The position numbers and the translations under genes were made by a program. Positions 1 to 10,621 of a stretch of DNA of 64,000 nt are shown here, piece after piece (within the stretch, counting starts at the first letter, position 1; each line of letters begins with the position of its first letter). Below the pieces are notes generated by a model, which did no database searches, was not told the origin of the DNA, and saw only the letters and a program-made list of their open reading frames with translations. Source of the DNA: Candidatus Zixiibacteriota bacterium (lineage in GTDB: Bacteria; Zixibacteria; MSB-5A5; GN15; FEB-12). The stretch lies in the NCBI GenBank assembly GCA_024280215.1, contig JAJRQO010000007.1, forward strand, positions 120,758-184,757. The letters run 5' to 3'.

Positions 1-336
1 CAATTCAATTGCTTCAAACATAATTCCTTGACCCCAAAACGGTTTTGCGACCCAGTAACCAAGTTCGGCTCGTTTGTGGGTCAGATTGATAGAATTGAGA
101 CCTATCATACCAATCAGTTCATTGGTCGCATTATGTATAATTCCGCAATGGAGTGATGAGTTCGAACTCAGGTCGTCGATACACATTGTGACAAAATCGA
201 CCGCATCACGGAGCGTATACGGATGAGGTATGAAAGTAAATTTAGATATTTCAATATCGGCACAATATTTTGCAATAGCCTCAGTGTCGTCGAGGGTTGG
301 GTGTCGTAGAGTTATTTGTTGTCCGATTAAGTTCAT
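1..336 (-). CDS. GNAT-family N-acetyltransferase (partial, runs off window start)
   Basis: Minus-strand reading from cat at 334-336 gives MNLIGQQITLRHPTLDDTEAIAKYCADIEISKF...LIGMIGLNSINLTHKRAELGYWVAKPFWGQGIM, typical of a RimJ-type GNAT. Confidence 0.8.
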   Translation of the reverse strand, partial: MNLIGQQITLRHPTLDDTEAIAKYCADIEISKFTFIPHPYTLRDAVDFVTMCIDDLSSNSSLHCGIIHNATNELIGMIGLNSINLTHKRAELGYWVAKPFWGQGIMFEAIEL

Positions 337-1163
337 GGTTCTACAATGTTAAAATGTTTTTTGGCTAATTCCCAAATATTAATTGGTTCAATGTTTATTG
401 AGTCAGTAATTTTCCCCGATTGTCTAACATCTTGATTAGTTGATAAGTTAATTAAATGATAATATTTATTTTCTTGAAAAATTTGAAAATTATCATTTCG
501 TATATTACTCAAATCAAATGTAATTTTTTTAATAGTTTCATTAAATGAAATAGCTGACCATTCTTCAAGGTGAGAATAGAATCTTTGAAAGGAAGAGTCA
601 TTGAGTTGTTTATAAAATGAAAAGCTATCCCACACATCACCACCGTCTGCTTCACGACTTTCTAAATAAATCAAATAAGAACTGTCAGGAAAAATAGAAA
701 CAAATTTAACCCAAGAATAACCATTTATTGGAAAAGAAGAAATAAAAGTGATAGAATCATCATTAACCCTTTCCCACATAGTCAGAATACTGCGAGCTGT
801 TTCCCAATCAGATATTTCTCTTCCAGCATAAAATTCTTTATTGTATAACTTGTTATCAAAATTGTTAGAAATTCCATGATGTTGGATTACACCATTTTGC
901 AGACTATCAGGAGAATTCAAATTAAACCAAACAAAATCATCATTAAAATTCCAAACGATACTATCTCTCTTATATATATTTTGGGTAAATCTCCAATCTG
1001 CGATTTTTGAATGATCTAACATAGGAGGACTAGATTTTTCTGTAATCAATAATGAAAACTGTAGATTTTTCAAATCATCCCGATGAATTGTCTGGCTTGA
1101 GATATGTGCAGTAAATATAAAAAGTATGGTTATAATCAGGGTAGTTTTAACAGAAAGTTTCAT
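333..1163 (-). CDS. hypothetical protein with signal peptide
   Basis: 276 aa ORF with hydrophobic N-terminus; overlaps the GNAT start by 4 nt. Confidence 0.6.
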   Translation of the reverse strand: MKLSVKTTLIITILFIFTAHISSQTIHRDDLKNLQFSLLITEKSSPPMLDHSKIADWRFTQNIYKRDSIVWNFNDDFVWFNLNSPDSLQNGVIQHHGISNNFDNKLYNKEFYAGREISDWETARSILTMWERVNDDSITFISSFPINGYSWVKFVSIFPDSSYLIYLESREADGGDVWDSFSFYKQLNDSSFQRFYSHLEEWSAISFNETIKKITFDLSNIRNDNFQIFQENKYYHLINLSTNQDVRQSGKITDSINIEPINIWELAKKHFNIVEP

Positions 1164-1289
1164 ATTTCCTCCAATTTTTAATATAAGCTAATATACTCTA
1201 TAATTATTATACAAACAAGCCTTAAAAGTCGAGATTGACTTACACCCTTTGTCTAAGTATATTCGCTATACTATTGAAGGAGTAATTAA

Positions 1290-2942
1290 ATGAAATCAAA
1301 AAATATAAAAGCAGCAACTGGTCTCAAACTGTCGTGTAAAGGCTGGCATCAGGAAGCCGCTCTCAGAATGCTAAATAATAATCTCGATGTCGAGGTTGCC
1401 GAAGATCCTGACAATCTTATCGTCTATGGCGGTACAGGTAAAGCAGCCCGCAACTGGGATTGTTATAATGGAATAGTCAAATCACTCAAGTCTCTGAAAA
1501 ATGATGAGACACTACTTGTCCAATCAGGTAAACCGGTCGGAATTTTTCAGACTCATGAACATTCCCCTCGGGTCATAATTGCTAATTCGCATTTAGTGCC
1601 AAACTGGGCAACATGGGATAAATTCCGTCAGCTTGATAAGCTCGGTCTCATAATGTATGGTCAGATGACAGCGGGAAGCTGGATTTATATTGGAGCTCAG
1701 GGGATTATCCAAGGTACTTACGAAACATTTGCCGCTGCCGCATCGCAACATTTCAAAGGCTCGCTTGCGGGCAAATGGATTCTAACTGGTGGCATGGGCG
1801 GTATGGGGGGGGCTCAACCACTTGCTGCGACAATGGCGGGTGCATCGGTTATCTGTGTTGATGTCGACGAAAAGAAAATCAATCGACGGGTCAAACAAGG
1901 TTTCTGCGATGTCAAAGTCAAAGAACTTGACAAAGCTCTTAAACTGATAAAAGAACATACAAAATCAAAAGTGCCGATTTCAATTGGACTTGTTGGCAAT
2001 TGTGCTGAAGTATTTCCAGAAATTTTCCGCCGAGGAATTTTACCTGATATTGTCACCGACCAAACATCGGCTCATGATGAATTGCATGGCTATGTCCCCG
2101 AAGGACTGACCATGATTGAAGCGAATAAACTTCGCAAAAAAGACCCAAAAGGGTATATCTCCCGTTCATTTGCGGCAATGCAAAAACATTGTGCGGCGAT
2201 GGTGAAATTTCACAAAGCGGGTTCGATTGTTTTTGATTACGGTAACAATCTTCGTGGTCAGGCAAAAGATGCGGGACTGGTCAATGCTTTTGACTATCCT
2301 GGTTTTGTCCCTGCCTATGTACGGCCACTTTTTTGTGAAGGTAAAGGTCCATTTCGTTGGGCGGCACTCTCTGGCGACCCAAAAGATATAGCGGTTACCG
2401 ATAAACTGATTCTGGAACACTTTAAGAAAAATAAAATGCTGACAAACTGGATTAAACTTGCTCAGGAAAAAATCCCATTCCAAGGTCTTCCAGCACGAAT
2501 ATGCTGGCTTGGTTATGGCGAACGGGCAGAGTTTGCTGATATAATTAACAATTATGTTAAAAAGGGTAAAATCTCGGCACCGATAGTTATCGGTCGAGAC
2601 CATCTTGACTGTGGCTCGGTGGCATCACCAAACCGTGAAACTGAATCAATGAAAGACGGCTCCGATGCAATCGCTGATTGGCCACTTTTAAATGGTATGC
2701 TCAACTGTGTTTCAGGGGCAAGCTGGGTGTCGATACATCATGGTGGTGGCGTTGGGATTGGAAACTCTATCCACGCTGGTATGGTTGTCGTTGCTGATGG
2801 AACCGATGAAATGGCGACGCGTTTGAATCGTGTCTTGACTAATGACCCAGGGACTGGTGTGATGCGTCATGCTGATGCGGGGTATCCAGAAGCGAAGAAA
2901 TTTGCCAAGAAAAATAAAATTAAACTTCCGATGGTAAAATAA
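1290..2942 (+). CDS. hutU: urocanate hydratase
   Basis: [68 protein letters not shown] motifs of urocanase. Confidence 0.97.
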   Translation: MKSKNIKAATGLKLSCKGWHQEAALRMLNNNLDVEVAEDPDNLIVYGGTGKAARNWDCYNGIVKSLKSLKNDETLLVQSGKPVGIFQTHEHSPRVIIANSHLVPNWATWDKFRQLDKLGLIMYGQMTAGSWIYIGAQGIIQGTYETFAAAASQHFKGSLAGKWILTGGMGGMGGAQPLAATMAGASVICVDVDEKKINRRVKQGFCDVKVKELDKALKLIKEHTKSKVPISIGLVGNCAEVFPEIFRRGILPDIVTDQTSAHDELHGYVPEGLTMIEANKLRKKDPKGYISRSFAAMQKHCAAMVKFHKAGSIVFDYGNNLRGQAKDAGLVNAFDYPGFVPAYVRPLFCEGKGPFRWAALSGDPKDIAVTDKLILEHFKKNKMLTNWIKLAQEKIPFQGLPARICWLGYGERAEFADIINNYVKKGKISAPIVIGRDHLDCGSVASPNRETESMKDGSDAIADWPLLNGMLNCVSGASWVSIHHGGGVGIGNSIHAGMVVVADGTDEMATRLNRVLTNDPGTGVMRHADAGYPEAKKFAKKNKIKLPMVK

Positions 2943-2959
2943 GAGTAAGTGGTTAAAGC

Positions 2960-4390
2960 TTGAATTTACAATTAAATGAAAAAGAGTTAAACCCAAATGT
3001 AATTTTATGGTTTGTCATAGGTCTTTTTTTCGTTTTACACTTATATAATATTTCCTCCCCACCAAATGGGTATCACCAATGGCGTGAATCTGACACCGCT
3101 GCGATTTCATTAAATTTCTATCAGGAAGATATGAATTTTTTGCACCCACGTGTTAATCAAAGAGGTGCTGGAACTGGCATTACTGGTTCGGAATTACCAA
3201 TATATAATTATGCGGGAGCAATTCTCTATAAATTAGTTGGACCTTCGCATGCGGCACATCGTATGCTCACATTGCTGGCATCGTTGTTATCTATCTGGCT
3301 CCTATTTCAAATTATTTTCTTTATGACAAAAAACAAAAATATAGCTGCTTACTCAGCATTTGCTTTGGCATTTTCACCTCTGTTTTTTTTCTATTCGTAT
3401 AAAATCATGCCCGATATTTGGATGTTAACATTTTTATTAGCCGCGGTTTATTTCCATCTAAGATATTTAGACAAACGCACCAAGAGTCATTTAGCTCTCT
3501 CGGCTCTGATGCTTGTTTTGTCAGCTACTATTAAGCCGTTGTCTCTTTCTATTTATTTTCTCTTTTTTATTTTGAGTTTAAAATCAAATGTTAAGAAATC
3601 AAAAACGTATCTTACAACTCTGTTGTTTGTGGCGGTTACTTTTATTCCGACTTTAGGATGGTACCTGTATGCTCGTTCGGTAAATGAATTGTATCAAACC
3701 CCTGGGTTTTATATGGGTGGTATGCTCACAACATTTTATAAATATCTTGCAACACCACAATTTTTTAAGAAACTCTTTTTGCAATGGCCGTTTGAGTTAT
3801 GGGTTGGCTGGATGCTTGTAATATTTTTTGTTATTGGGTTGTATCTACTTATCAAAGGAAAAAAGAATTACGGCATATTTTCTTGGATTTTTTCCTGTTA
3901 TATGGTTTTTTCAATCATCAGTTACCATTCATCGTCGCATGATTATTACACACTTATAATTCTCCCACCAATCGCAGCTATTACAGGTGTCGGTCTTCAT
4001 AAAATAACACAGCTGAAATATGGGAATTATCTCTTTATTGCTTGGTTTCTTATAATTCCATTTGTAACATATTTTCGGTTAGAGCATCGACTTGAAAGCG
4101 AGCCTCGGTTTGACAAAATACGTGAAGATGCCGCCAACGTAATCAAAGATAATGCATTAGTCATGGTGGAGGATGGCTCAACATCGATAAAGCTGTATAA
4201 ATTAAATAAAATTGGATGGCCATTGCGTGGCACTATCAAATATGCTTATGTAAAGAAACTTATTGCCGAGGGTGGAGAGTATATCGTTTTAGAGAATGAA
4301 ATTGAAAAATATGATGATTCTCTAAAGTATTTATTTGATGAGAATTTTCAAACTATTGACAATCTTTATTGTTATACTATACGTAAATAA
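2960..4390 (+). CDS. polytopic membrane glycosyltransferase-like protein (GT39/ArnT-like)
   Basis: Multi-TM ORF with N-terminal YHQWRESDTAAISLNF; TTG start. Confidence 0.6.
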   Translation: MNLQLNEKELNPNVILWFVIGLFFVLHLYNISSPPNGYHQWRESDTAAISLNFYQEDMNFLHPRVNQRGAGTGITGSELPIYNYAGAILYKLVGPSHAAHRMLTLLASLLSIWLLFQIIFFMTKNKNIAAYSAFALAFSPLFFFYSYKIMPDIWMLTFLLAAVYFHLRYLDKRTKSHLALSALMLVLSATIKPLSLSIYFLFFILSLKSNVKKSKTYLTTLLFVAVTFIPTLGWYLYARSVNELYQTPGFYMGGMLTTFYKYLATPQFFKKLFLQWPFELWVGWMLVIFFVIGLYLLIKGKKNYGIFSWIFSCYMVFSIISYHSSSHDYYTLIILPPIAAITGVGLHKITQLKYGNYLFIAWFLIIPFVTYFRLEHRLESEPRFDKIREDAANVIKDNALVMVEDGSTSIKLYKLNKIGWPLRGTIKYAYVKKLIAEGGEYIVLENEIEKYDDSLKYLFDENFQTIDNLYCYTIRK

Positions 4391-4454
4391 TTGATTGTAT
4401 TTCTCTGACATTCAATTTATATTTTATACTTAATAGAAACATCTTACACTTGAT

Positions 4455-5732
4455 TTGGATAGAATGAATAAAGAAAAAAAAGCAACTCTCATAATTAAAA
4501 ATATTGGACAACTTATCACTATGTCTGGACCTGCTCCACGTATCGGTGAACAGATGTCGGATTTAGGACTTATTGAAAATGGTGGCATCGCCGTAGCTGG
4601 AGAAGAAATTCTTTATGTTGGCAAATCAGAAAAAATTGAAGGACAAGCAGAGCTTGCCGAAGGATGTCGTGTCATTGATGCCAAAGGTATGGTTGTCACA
4701 CCAGGTTTGATCGATCCACATACTCATCCCGTTTTTTCAAAAACTCGTGAAAAAGAATTCGAGATGCGTACACAAGGCAAAACCTATATGGAAATTGCTG
4801 AGTCGGGAGGAGGAATCCGTTCGTCGGTTCGTGACCTTCGTGAAACCGAATATGTCACTCTCAAAGAAAAAACCAAAGAACGCTTAGACCGTTTTCTTTC
4901 TTATGGAGTTACAACGCTTGAGGCAAAATCAGGTTATGGGCTTTCGCTTGAGTCGGAAATTAAGCAACTTAAAATTATTAATGAACTGAATGAAACACAT
5001 ATCTTAGATTTGATACCGACATTTTTAGGAGCTCACGAAGTTCCAGATGAATATCGCTCTGACCGTGAAACGTATATTGATATTATTATAAATGAAATGA
5101 TTCCAGCGGTAGTCAAAGATAATCTTGCCGAGTTTTGTGACATTTTCACTGAAGATGGTGTTTTTACTATTGAAGAATCTCGGAAAATTATGCAAGCTGC
5201 CAAGGATGCAGGTCTCAAACTAAAATTTCATGCTGATGAACTCAAATCAACAGGTGGGGGAGAACTTGCCGCAGAGCTTGGTTCTATTTCTGCTGACCAT
5301 TTGGTCTATATCTCAAATGATGGTATTAAGGCGATGGCAAAATCTGGGACGGTTGCAGTTCTATTACCGGGGACGACATTTTCACTTTCTGGCAAACAGT
5401 ACGCTCCTGCTCGGAAAATGATTGATGAGGGAGTTATTGTGGCTCTTTCAACTGATTGTAATCCAGGCTCCAGTTATTCAGAATCACTTCCGATTATAAT
5501 CTCGCTTGCCGCTCTTCAAATGAAATTAACAGCTGCCGAAGCAATTACAGCCGTGACTGTCAATGCTGCTGCAGCGGTAGATAGAGTTGGAAAAATCGGA
5601 CAATTATGCGAAGGTATGCAAGCCGATATAACTGTCTGGAATATGGCTGATTACCGTGAACTGCCGTATCATTATGGAGTTAACCTTGTTTCACAGGTCA
5701 TCAAAAAAGGAAAGCTCGCTTTTGGGAAATAA
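4455..5732 (+). CDS. hutI: imidazolonepropionase
   Basis: DAKGMVVTPGLIDPHTHPVF, TTLEAKSGYGLSLESEIKQL, STDCNPGSS: HutI amidohydrolase motifs. Confidence 0.95.
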   Translation: MDRMNKEKKATLIIKNIGQLITMSGPAPRIGEQMSDLGLIENGGIAVAGEEILYVGKSEKIEGQAELAEGCRVIDAKGMVVTPGLIDPHTHPVFSKTREKEFEMRTQGKTYMEIAESGGGIRSSVRDLRETEYVTLKEKTKERLDRFLSYGVTTLEAKSGYGLSLESEIKQLKIINELNETHILDLIPTFLGAHEVPDEYRSDRETYIDIIINEMIPAVVKDNLAEFCDIFTEDGVFTIEESRKIMQAAKDAGLKLKFHADELKSTGGGELAAELGSISADHLVYISNDGIKAMAKSGTVAVLLPGTTFSLSGKQYAPARKMIDEGVIVALSTDCNPGSSYSESLPIIISLAALQMKLTAAEAITAVTVNAAAAVDRVGKIGQLCEGMQADITVWNMADYRELPYHYGVNLVSQVIKKGKLAFGK

Positions 5733-5772
5733 CCATTTTGGAACGTCTGGTACTCTCAATCGTAGAACTATT

Positions 5773-6258
5773 ATGACTCTGAAATCAATCTTCATAGCTT
5801 TATTGCTTTTTTCTGTTATGGGATGTTCTGTTTATACCTTTAACCCAAGAGGGAAATCAACTCTTAGTTCTATTTCGATTCTCTTGTTTGAAAACACTAC
5901 TGGGCAATATGGTCTTGAAGATAAAATGACAGAACTGGTTATTGATGCGTTTATTGATGATGGCTCTATCAAAGTCGTCCCAGAGTCCAATGCCGAAGCT
6001 CTTGTTTCGGGTAAGTTGATAAAATATATTCGTCAACCATACGAATATGATGAAACTGATATAGTTCAAAGTTATAAAATCACTATGACTTTTGAAATTA
6101 AGCTCATCAATACTGCTGATAATTCTGAAATTTGGGTAAACACATTCAGCCAGTTTGGTGTCTTTATTATTGATGAAGAGGTTGATGAAGATGGTGAAGA
6201 GCGAGCAATTGTCAAATTGGTCGATGATATAATCAATAAGACTACAAAAAGTTGGTAA
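5773..6258 (+). CDS. LptE-family LPS-assembly lipoprotein
   Basis: ATG at 5773 inside ORF 5656-6258; lipobox VMGCSVYTF, then SSISILLFENTTGQYGLEDKMTELVIDAFIDD, typical of LptE. Confidence 0.75.
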   Translation: MTLKSIFIALLLFSVMGCSVYTFNPRGKSTLSSISILLFENTTGQYGLEDKMTELVIDAFIDDGSIKVVPESNAEALVSGKLIKYIRQPYEYDETDIVQSYKITMTFEIKLINTADNSEIWVNTFSQFGVFIIDEEVDEDGEERAIVKLVDDIINKTTKSW

Positions 6259-6341
6259 ATTTTCTTGTACGTTCTGCCGTTATAAAAGATTGACAGTCAA
6301 ATTGTTTCCAAGTATGTTCTGTTTAAATAAAAGGATAATAG

Positions 6342-7286
6342 ATGAAATCAAAAAAATGTATAGTAACTTTTTTTATATGCCTCATAATTTTGGTAAGTTC
6401 TGTTACTTCTGGTGAGATAAATTCATCGGCAGGTACATCGGCATTTCCATTTTTAAAAATCAACGTCTCAGCTCGTGCAGTTGCTATGGGTGGTGCATTC
6501 ACAGGCTTAGCCGATGATGAGTCAGCCCTTTATTATAATCCAGCAGGCATAACCTCAATTGAATTTCCAAAATATATCTTAGGCTATCATAATTATTTCT
6601 TTGATATGCAAAGTGGTTTTTTGGGATATATCAAACCGTGGGGTGAAAAAAGAACTCTTGGCTTTTATCTCAGTTATCTCAACTATGGTTCTTTTACTCA
6701 GACTGATGATGTTGGATCTGTGACTGGTGATTTTGGTGGAGGCGATTTACTTTTTGCGGTGACCCTTGCTCAGAAAAAAAATCATCAAATTTCCTATGGT
6801 GCGACTGCCAAATTTATTTATGAAAAAATAGATATATACTCAGCAACTGGGGTCGCTTTTGATCTGGCTGCAAAATATAATTCAGACCGTGGTCGTTTTG
6901 GTGCTGGTATCATGCTACAAAATATAGGTGTCCAATTATCATCACTTGGCACCCGAAAAGATGATCTCCCGACTACAGTTCGTTCTGGTGTGTCATTCAA
7001 GCCAAAAGGAATCCCTCTCACGCTTACATCGGATCTGATTCTTCCATTTGACAATGATTTGATTTTTGCCTTTGGTGCTGACTATGTTAATTATAGTCCC
7101 TTTTATATTAGAGCAGGGTGGAACAGTTTTGGCTCAAACTATAAAGCAACGGGTAATGATACATCTTTTGAAGGACTTTCACTTGGTTGCGGGTTTGATG
7201 TCAAAAGAATGCAAATTTCGTATGCCTTCACGCCTTCATCAGATTTAGGTGATTCACATCGTATAACTATAACTGGGGAAATGTAA
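6342..7286 (+). CDS. PorV/PorQ-like outer membrane protein
   Basis: SARAVAMGGAFTGLADDESALYYNPAG motif. Confidence 0.8.
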   Translation: MKSKKCIVTFFICLIILVSSVTSGEINSSAGTSAFPFLKINVSARAVAMGGAFTGLADDESALYYNPAGITSIEFPKYILGYHNYFFDMQSGFLGYIKPWGEKRTLGFYLSYLNYGSFTQTDDVGSVTGDFGGGDLLFAVTLAQKKNHQISYGATAKFIYEKIDIYSATGVAFDLAAKYNSDRGRFGAGIMLQNIGVQLSSLGTRKDDLPTTVRSGVSFKPKGIPLTLTSDLILPFDNDLIFAFGADYVNYSPFYIRAGWNSFGSNYKATGNDTSFEGLSLGCGFDVKRMQISYAFTPSSDLGDSHRITITGEM

Positions 7287-7747
7287 TGAAAAAAAATTAT
7301 TCTCTTGTAGCTCTTTCGCTCATAGCAATTCTCATGTTAGGGATTGTCGGCTGTTCAGCTATTAGTTCTCATCAGCCAAAACAGGTTGTGATTTCAATGT
7401 TTGGTGCTATGGAAAAAGATGACAAGGCTGCCTTGGCACATATTTTAGATCTTCCAGAACTTATGAAAGTTGTCAACGAAGACTACGCTTTACAGTCGGA
7501 TAATCCTCGCACCTTTACATCTCCACAGCAAATTTTAGATGATTTAACCGAAGATGGTCAAACAAAAGTTCGTTGGTTTGCGTATCAAAGGATAATTAAC
7601 AAAGAAGAAATACTTGGTGAAACAGCTACTGTTGAAGTTACTTTTGTAGATAAGAATAACTCAAAAGCGTACCTTGTAAAATTTGGGTTACATATAGTAC
7701 ATGAAAAATGGAAAATCTATTCGTTTAATACAATTATGGGGTCTTAA
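7286..7747 (+). CDS. lipoprotein with DUF4878-like/NTF2-like fold
   Basis: Lipobox GIVGCSAI; VISMFGAMEKDDKAALAHILDL. Confidence 0.5.
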   Translation: MKKNYSLVALSLIAILMLGIVGCSAISSHQPKQVVISMFGAMEKDDKAALAHILDLPELMKVVNEDYALQSDNPRTFTSPQQILDDLTEDGQTKVRWFAYQRIINKEEILGETATVEVTFVDKNNSKAYLVKFGLHIVHEKWKIYSFNTIMGS

Positions 7748-7748
7748 A

Positions 7749-8195
7749 GTGAATATTAAGAATTTGTTTTTTGTGTTATCATTCATATTTGTCATAAATT
7801 GCAGTAATAATGCTAAAACTGACAAAGTAGATACTACAATCGTAAAGGAACAGAGTGTGTCAGCCAATTCTGATGAAGTCACAGTACAATTTTTAAAAGC
7901 GGAGTTCGATGCGGGGAAAGAATTTTACCTTCTTGACGTAAGAACTTCTCCAGAATATAACAACGCACACCTGAGTTTTACCGATAACCTAATTCCTTAT
8001 GATTCGATGCATCTTTATTTAGACAAAATTCCACAGGATAAAGAAACAACAATGTATATATTTTGTCGTTCAAGTCGTCGTTCAGGAATTGCAACGACAT
8101 ATCTTCGTTCGCTTGGATATAAAAATGCCTTTAATGTAACGGGCGGTATTATCGCATGGGTCGATGCTGGCTATGCGGTGACTTCTAAAAAATAA
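7749..8195 (+). CDS. rhodanese-like lipoprotein
   Basis: FYLLDVRTSPEYNNAHL and IFCRSSRRSGIATTYLRSLGYKNAFNVTGGIIAW; GTG start at 7749 within ORF 7701-8195 gives a better signal peptide. Confidence 0.85.
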   Translation: MNIKNLFFVLSFIFVINCSNNAKTDKVDTTIVKEQSVSANSDEVTVQFLKAEFDAGKEFYLLDVRTSPEYNNAHLSFTDNLIPYDSMHLYLDKIPQDKETTMYIFCRSSRRSGIATTYLRSLGYKNAFNVTGGIIAWVDAGYAVTSKK

Positions 8196-8597
8196 TCTCT
8201 TAAAAAAATAGCCCACTAATGAAATTAAAACAGAAAAAGAGGGGGATTCTCTGTCTTGGGAGCATTAGTGAGCTACCTATAATATCACTTTGATTCAATA
8301 AATGTCAATATATTTATTTTATAAACAATTACTTTTCTTTAAACAAGTAAGAGGTTTTTCTTGTAAGAGTATGCTACTCTTTCCATTAAGAGAGTGCGTG
8401 AAGCCACATATTACACTGTTAGAGTCTATGTTACTTGGAACTTTTTATCTTTAATTATTCATAAAATTCTTTTACATATATTCATACTCTGATACGTCTA
8501 AAATAGTAGAGAAATATGATTTTTCGGTTGTGTCAGATGGAAATTCTGTTTATATTTTCAACCTGATTTTTAAAAGAGCGAATAGGAGATTTTTAAT

Positions 8598-9041
8598 ATG
8601 TATTCTGGTTTAAAAAAAGTAACATTAACTGTATTTAGTTTAGCCTTAACATTTGTTATGTTTTCAAGCTGTTCCGACGACATTGTTTTAGAACCACTTG
8701 ATACCTTATTAGGTGAATATAGTGGACATTACACATTAACTGATTTGAGTCAAGGTGGCACTGGTGTTGTAAAAGCTGATATTCCAGTTGTTTGGATATT
8801 CAGAGATTTCACCTATGAATTAGATGATACAACTGCGACAATTTGTTCTCCGAGTGGTGATTATGTTTTAAGCGGTAATGAAATAAATCTTGATGAAAGT
8901 ATCGATGGAAACGCAGGTGGTGTATGTGACCCATCATTGAATCCGTTTGGTGATTTTTCTCTTCGTCGTCCAGGTGACTCACTTATTATGACCCAAAGTC
9001 AAAATGATATATTTATTGAAATAAGACTTGTTAGAAATTAA
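8598..9041 (+). CDS. hypothetical lipoprotein
   Basis: Lipobox VMFSSCSDD; no recognised family. Confidence 0.6.
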   Translation: MYSGLKKVTLTVFSLALTFVMFSSCSDDIVLEPLDTLLGEYSGHYTLTDLSQGGTGVVKADIPVVWIFRDFTYELDDTTATICSPSGDYVLSGNEINLDESIDGNAGGVCDPSLNPFGDFSLRRPGDSLIMTQSQNDIFIEIRLVRN

Positions 9042-9059
9042 AATTTGAATTTATATTCA

Positions 9060-9095
9060 AAAAGCAGTTCGCTAAAGCGAACTGCTTTTTTTTGG
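9060..9095 (+). terminator. Rho-independent terminator
   Basis: AAGCAGTTCGC-TAAA-GCGAACTGCTT followed by T-tract. Confidence 0.85.
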
Positions 9096-9126
9096 GGAAA
9101 AAAATAAAAAGGGAGAATTCAAATTT

Positions 9127-9789
9127 CTATTCGTCGCTTCCTTGATGGCGAATAATCTCACCACTTACCATATAAATAATATCTTCAGCAATATTTGTCG
9201 CATGATCAGCGATTCGCTCTAAATTTTTTGAGACTGATAAAAGAGAAATGTAATATGGGACTGCCTCGGACTCTTCTTTTAAGAGCCTTTGAATCTCTTT
9301 ATATGCTTCTTTATGAATTGCGTCGACTTCGTTGTCGGTCACCAAGACATGCTTCGCTTTATTGGCATCCCAAGCAACCAAGGCATCGGACGCATCTTTA
9401 ACCATGAGTGTTGTTATCGTGAGCATCTTATTTATATCAAATGGAACTTGCCTATCAGCATAAGGAGCAAAATATTTAATCCTCTTAGCGATGTTAACAG
9501 ATAAATCTCCAATCCGCTCAAGATCATTGTTAATTTTTAGCACTGCTACAACAAATCGTAAATCAGTAGCAACAGGTTGATGAAGAGCGAGTATCTTGAG
9601 ACACTCCTCCTCAACTTCAACTTCATAGCTATCAATAGCAATGTCAATTGCCTTAATGTTTTCAACGACAGAGCTGTCACGGTTAATCACAGCCTTTACT
9701 GATTTCTCAAGTGAGTCTTCAACCATTGCGGTAAGATGAAGAATCATATTCTTGAGTCGATGAATCTCATTTTCAAAATGTCTTGTCAT
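9127..9789 (-). CDS. phoU: phosphate transport system regulator PhoU
   Basis: MTRHFENEIHRLKNMILHLTAMVEDSL, LHQPVATDLRFVVAVLKINNDLERIGD; internal Met at 9789 preferred over the ORF start at 9876, which overlaps pstB. Confidence 0.95.
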   Translation of the reverse strand: MTRHFENEIHRLKNMILHLTAMVEDSLEKSVKAVINRDSSVVENIKAIDIAIDSYEVEVEEECLKILALHQPVATDLRFVVAVLKINNDLERIGDLSVNIAKRIKYFAPYADRQVPFDINKMLTITTLMVKDASDALVAWDANKAKHVLVTDNEVDAIHKEAYKEIQRLLKEESEAVPYYISLLSVSKNLERIADHATNIAEDIIYMVSGEIIRHQGSDE

Positions 9790-9802
9790 AAGTTTATCCT
9801 TA

Positions 9803-10618
9803 TCACCCGAACCTGCCAGTGATATAATCCTCGGTCTTTTGTTTGATAGGTTTTGTAAAAATCTTTTTTGTGTCACCAGTTTCGATTATGACACCCTCGT
9901 AGAAAAATGCGGTTGTATCTGATACACGAGCAGCTTGCTGCATATTGTGTGTGACAATTATAATTGTATAATTCTTTTTTAGTTCTGCTATAAGGTCTTC
10001 GATTTTTGATGTTGATATTGGGTCGAGTGCCGATGCGGGTTCATCCATGAGAATCACTTCAGGCTGAATCGCTAAGGCACGGGCGATACAAAGACGTTGT
10101 TGCTGACCACCAGATAATAAAAACGCTGACTTATCAAGTTTATCTTTTACTTCATCCCAGAGGTACGCTTTTTGGAGAGTCTCTTCAACTGCTTCGGCGA
10201 TGATTGCTTTGTCTTTGATACCATTTACTTTTAATCCGTATGCGACGTTTTCAAAAATTGATTTTGGAAATGGATTTGATTTTTGAAAAACCATACCGAT
10301 TTTAGTACGAAGCATCGAAGTGTCTGAAAAATCATTATAGATATCAACTCCCTCAAGTTGTATCGTGCCAGTTAAACTTGTTCCGGGGATAGTATCGTTC
10401 ATTCTATTGAGTGTTCTTAAAAATGTCGACTTGCCACAACCGGAGGGGCCGATTAGGGCAGTTACTTGGTTCTCAATAATATCTAAATGAATATTGTAGA
10501 GAGCTTGTTGACTACCATAAAAAAAGTCTACATCTCTAATAGACATTTTAATTGGATAGTTAGGTATGAAGGTTTGATTATCAACAATGTTGTCGACAGA
10601 AATTTTAGTTTTATGCAT
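9803..10618 (-). CDS. pstB: phosphate ABC transporter ATP-binding protein
   Basis: [19 protein letters not shown] Walker [17 protein letters not shown] signature. Confidence 0.97.
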   Translation of the reverse strand: MHKTKISVDNIVDNQTFIPNYPIKMSIRDVDFFYGSQQALYNIHLDIIENQVTALIGPSGCGKSTFLRTLNRMNDTIPGTSLTGTIQLEGVDIYNDFSDTSMLRTKIGMVFQKSNPFPKSIFENVAYGLKVNGIKDKAIIAEAVEETLQKAYLWDEVKDKLDKSAFLLSGGQQQRLCIARALAIQPEVILMDEPASALDPISTSKIEDLIAELKKNYTIIIVTHNMQQAARVSDTTAFFYEGVIIETGDTKKIFTKPIKQKTEDYITGRFG

Positions 10619-10621
10619 CTG

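Noticed and set aside
1814-2603. Antisense ORFs within hutU (and similar antisense ORFs across the window)
   Set aside because: Fully overlap strong coding sequences on the opposite strand, with low-complexity or incoherent translations.
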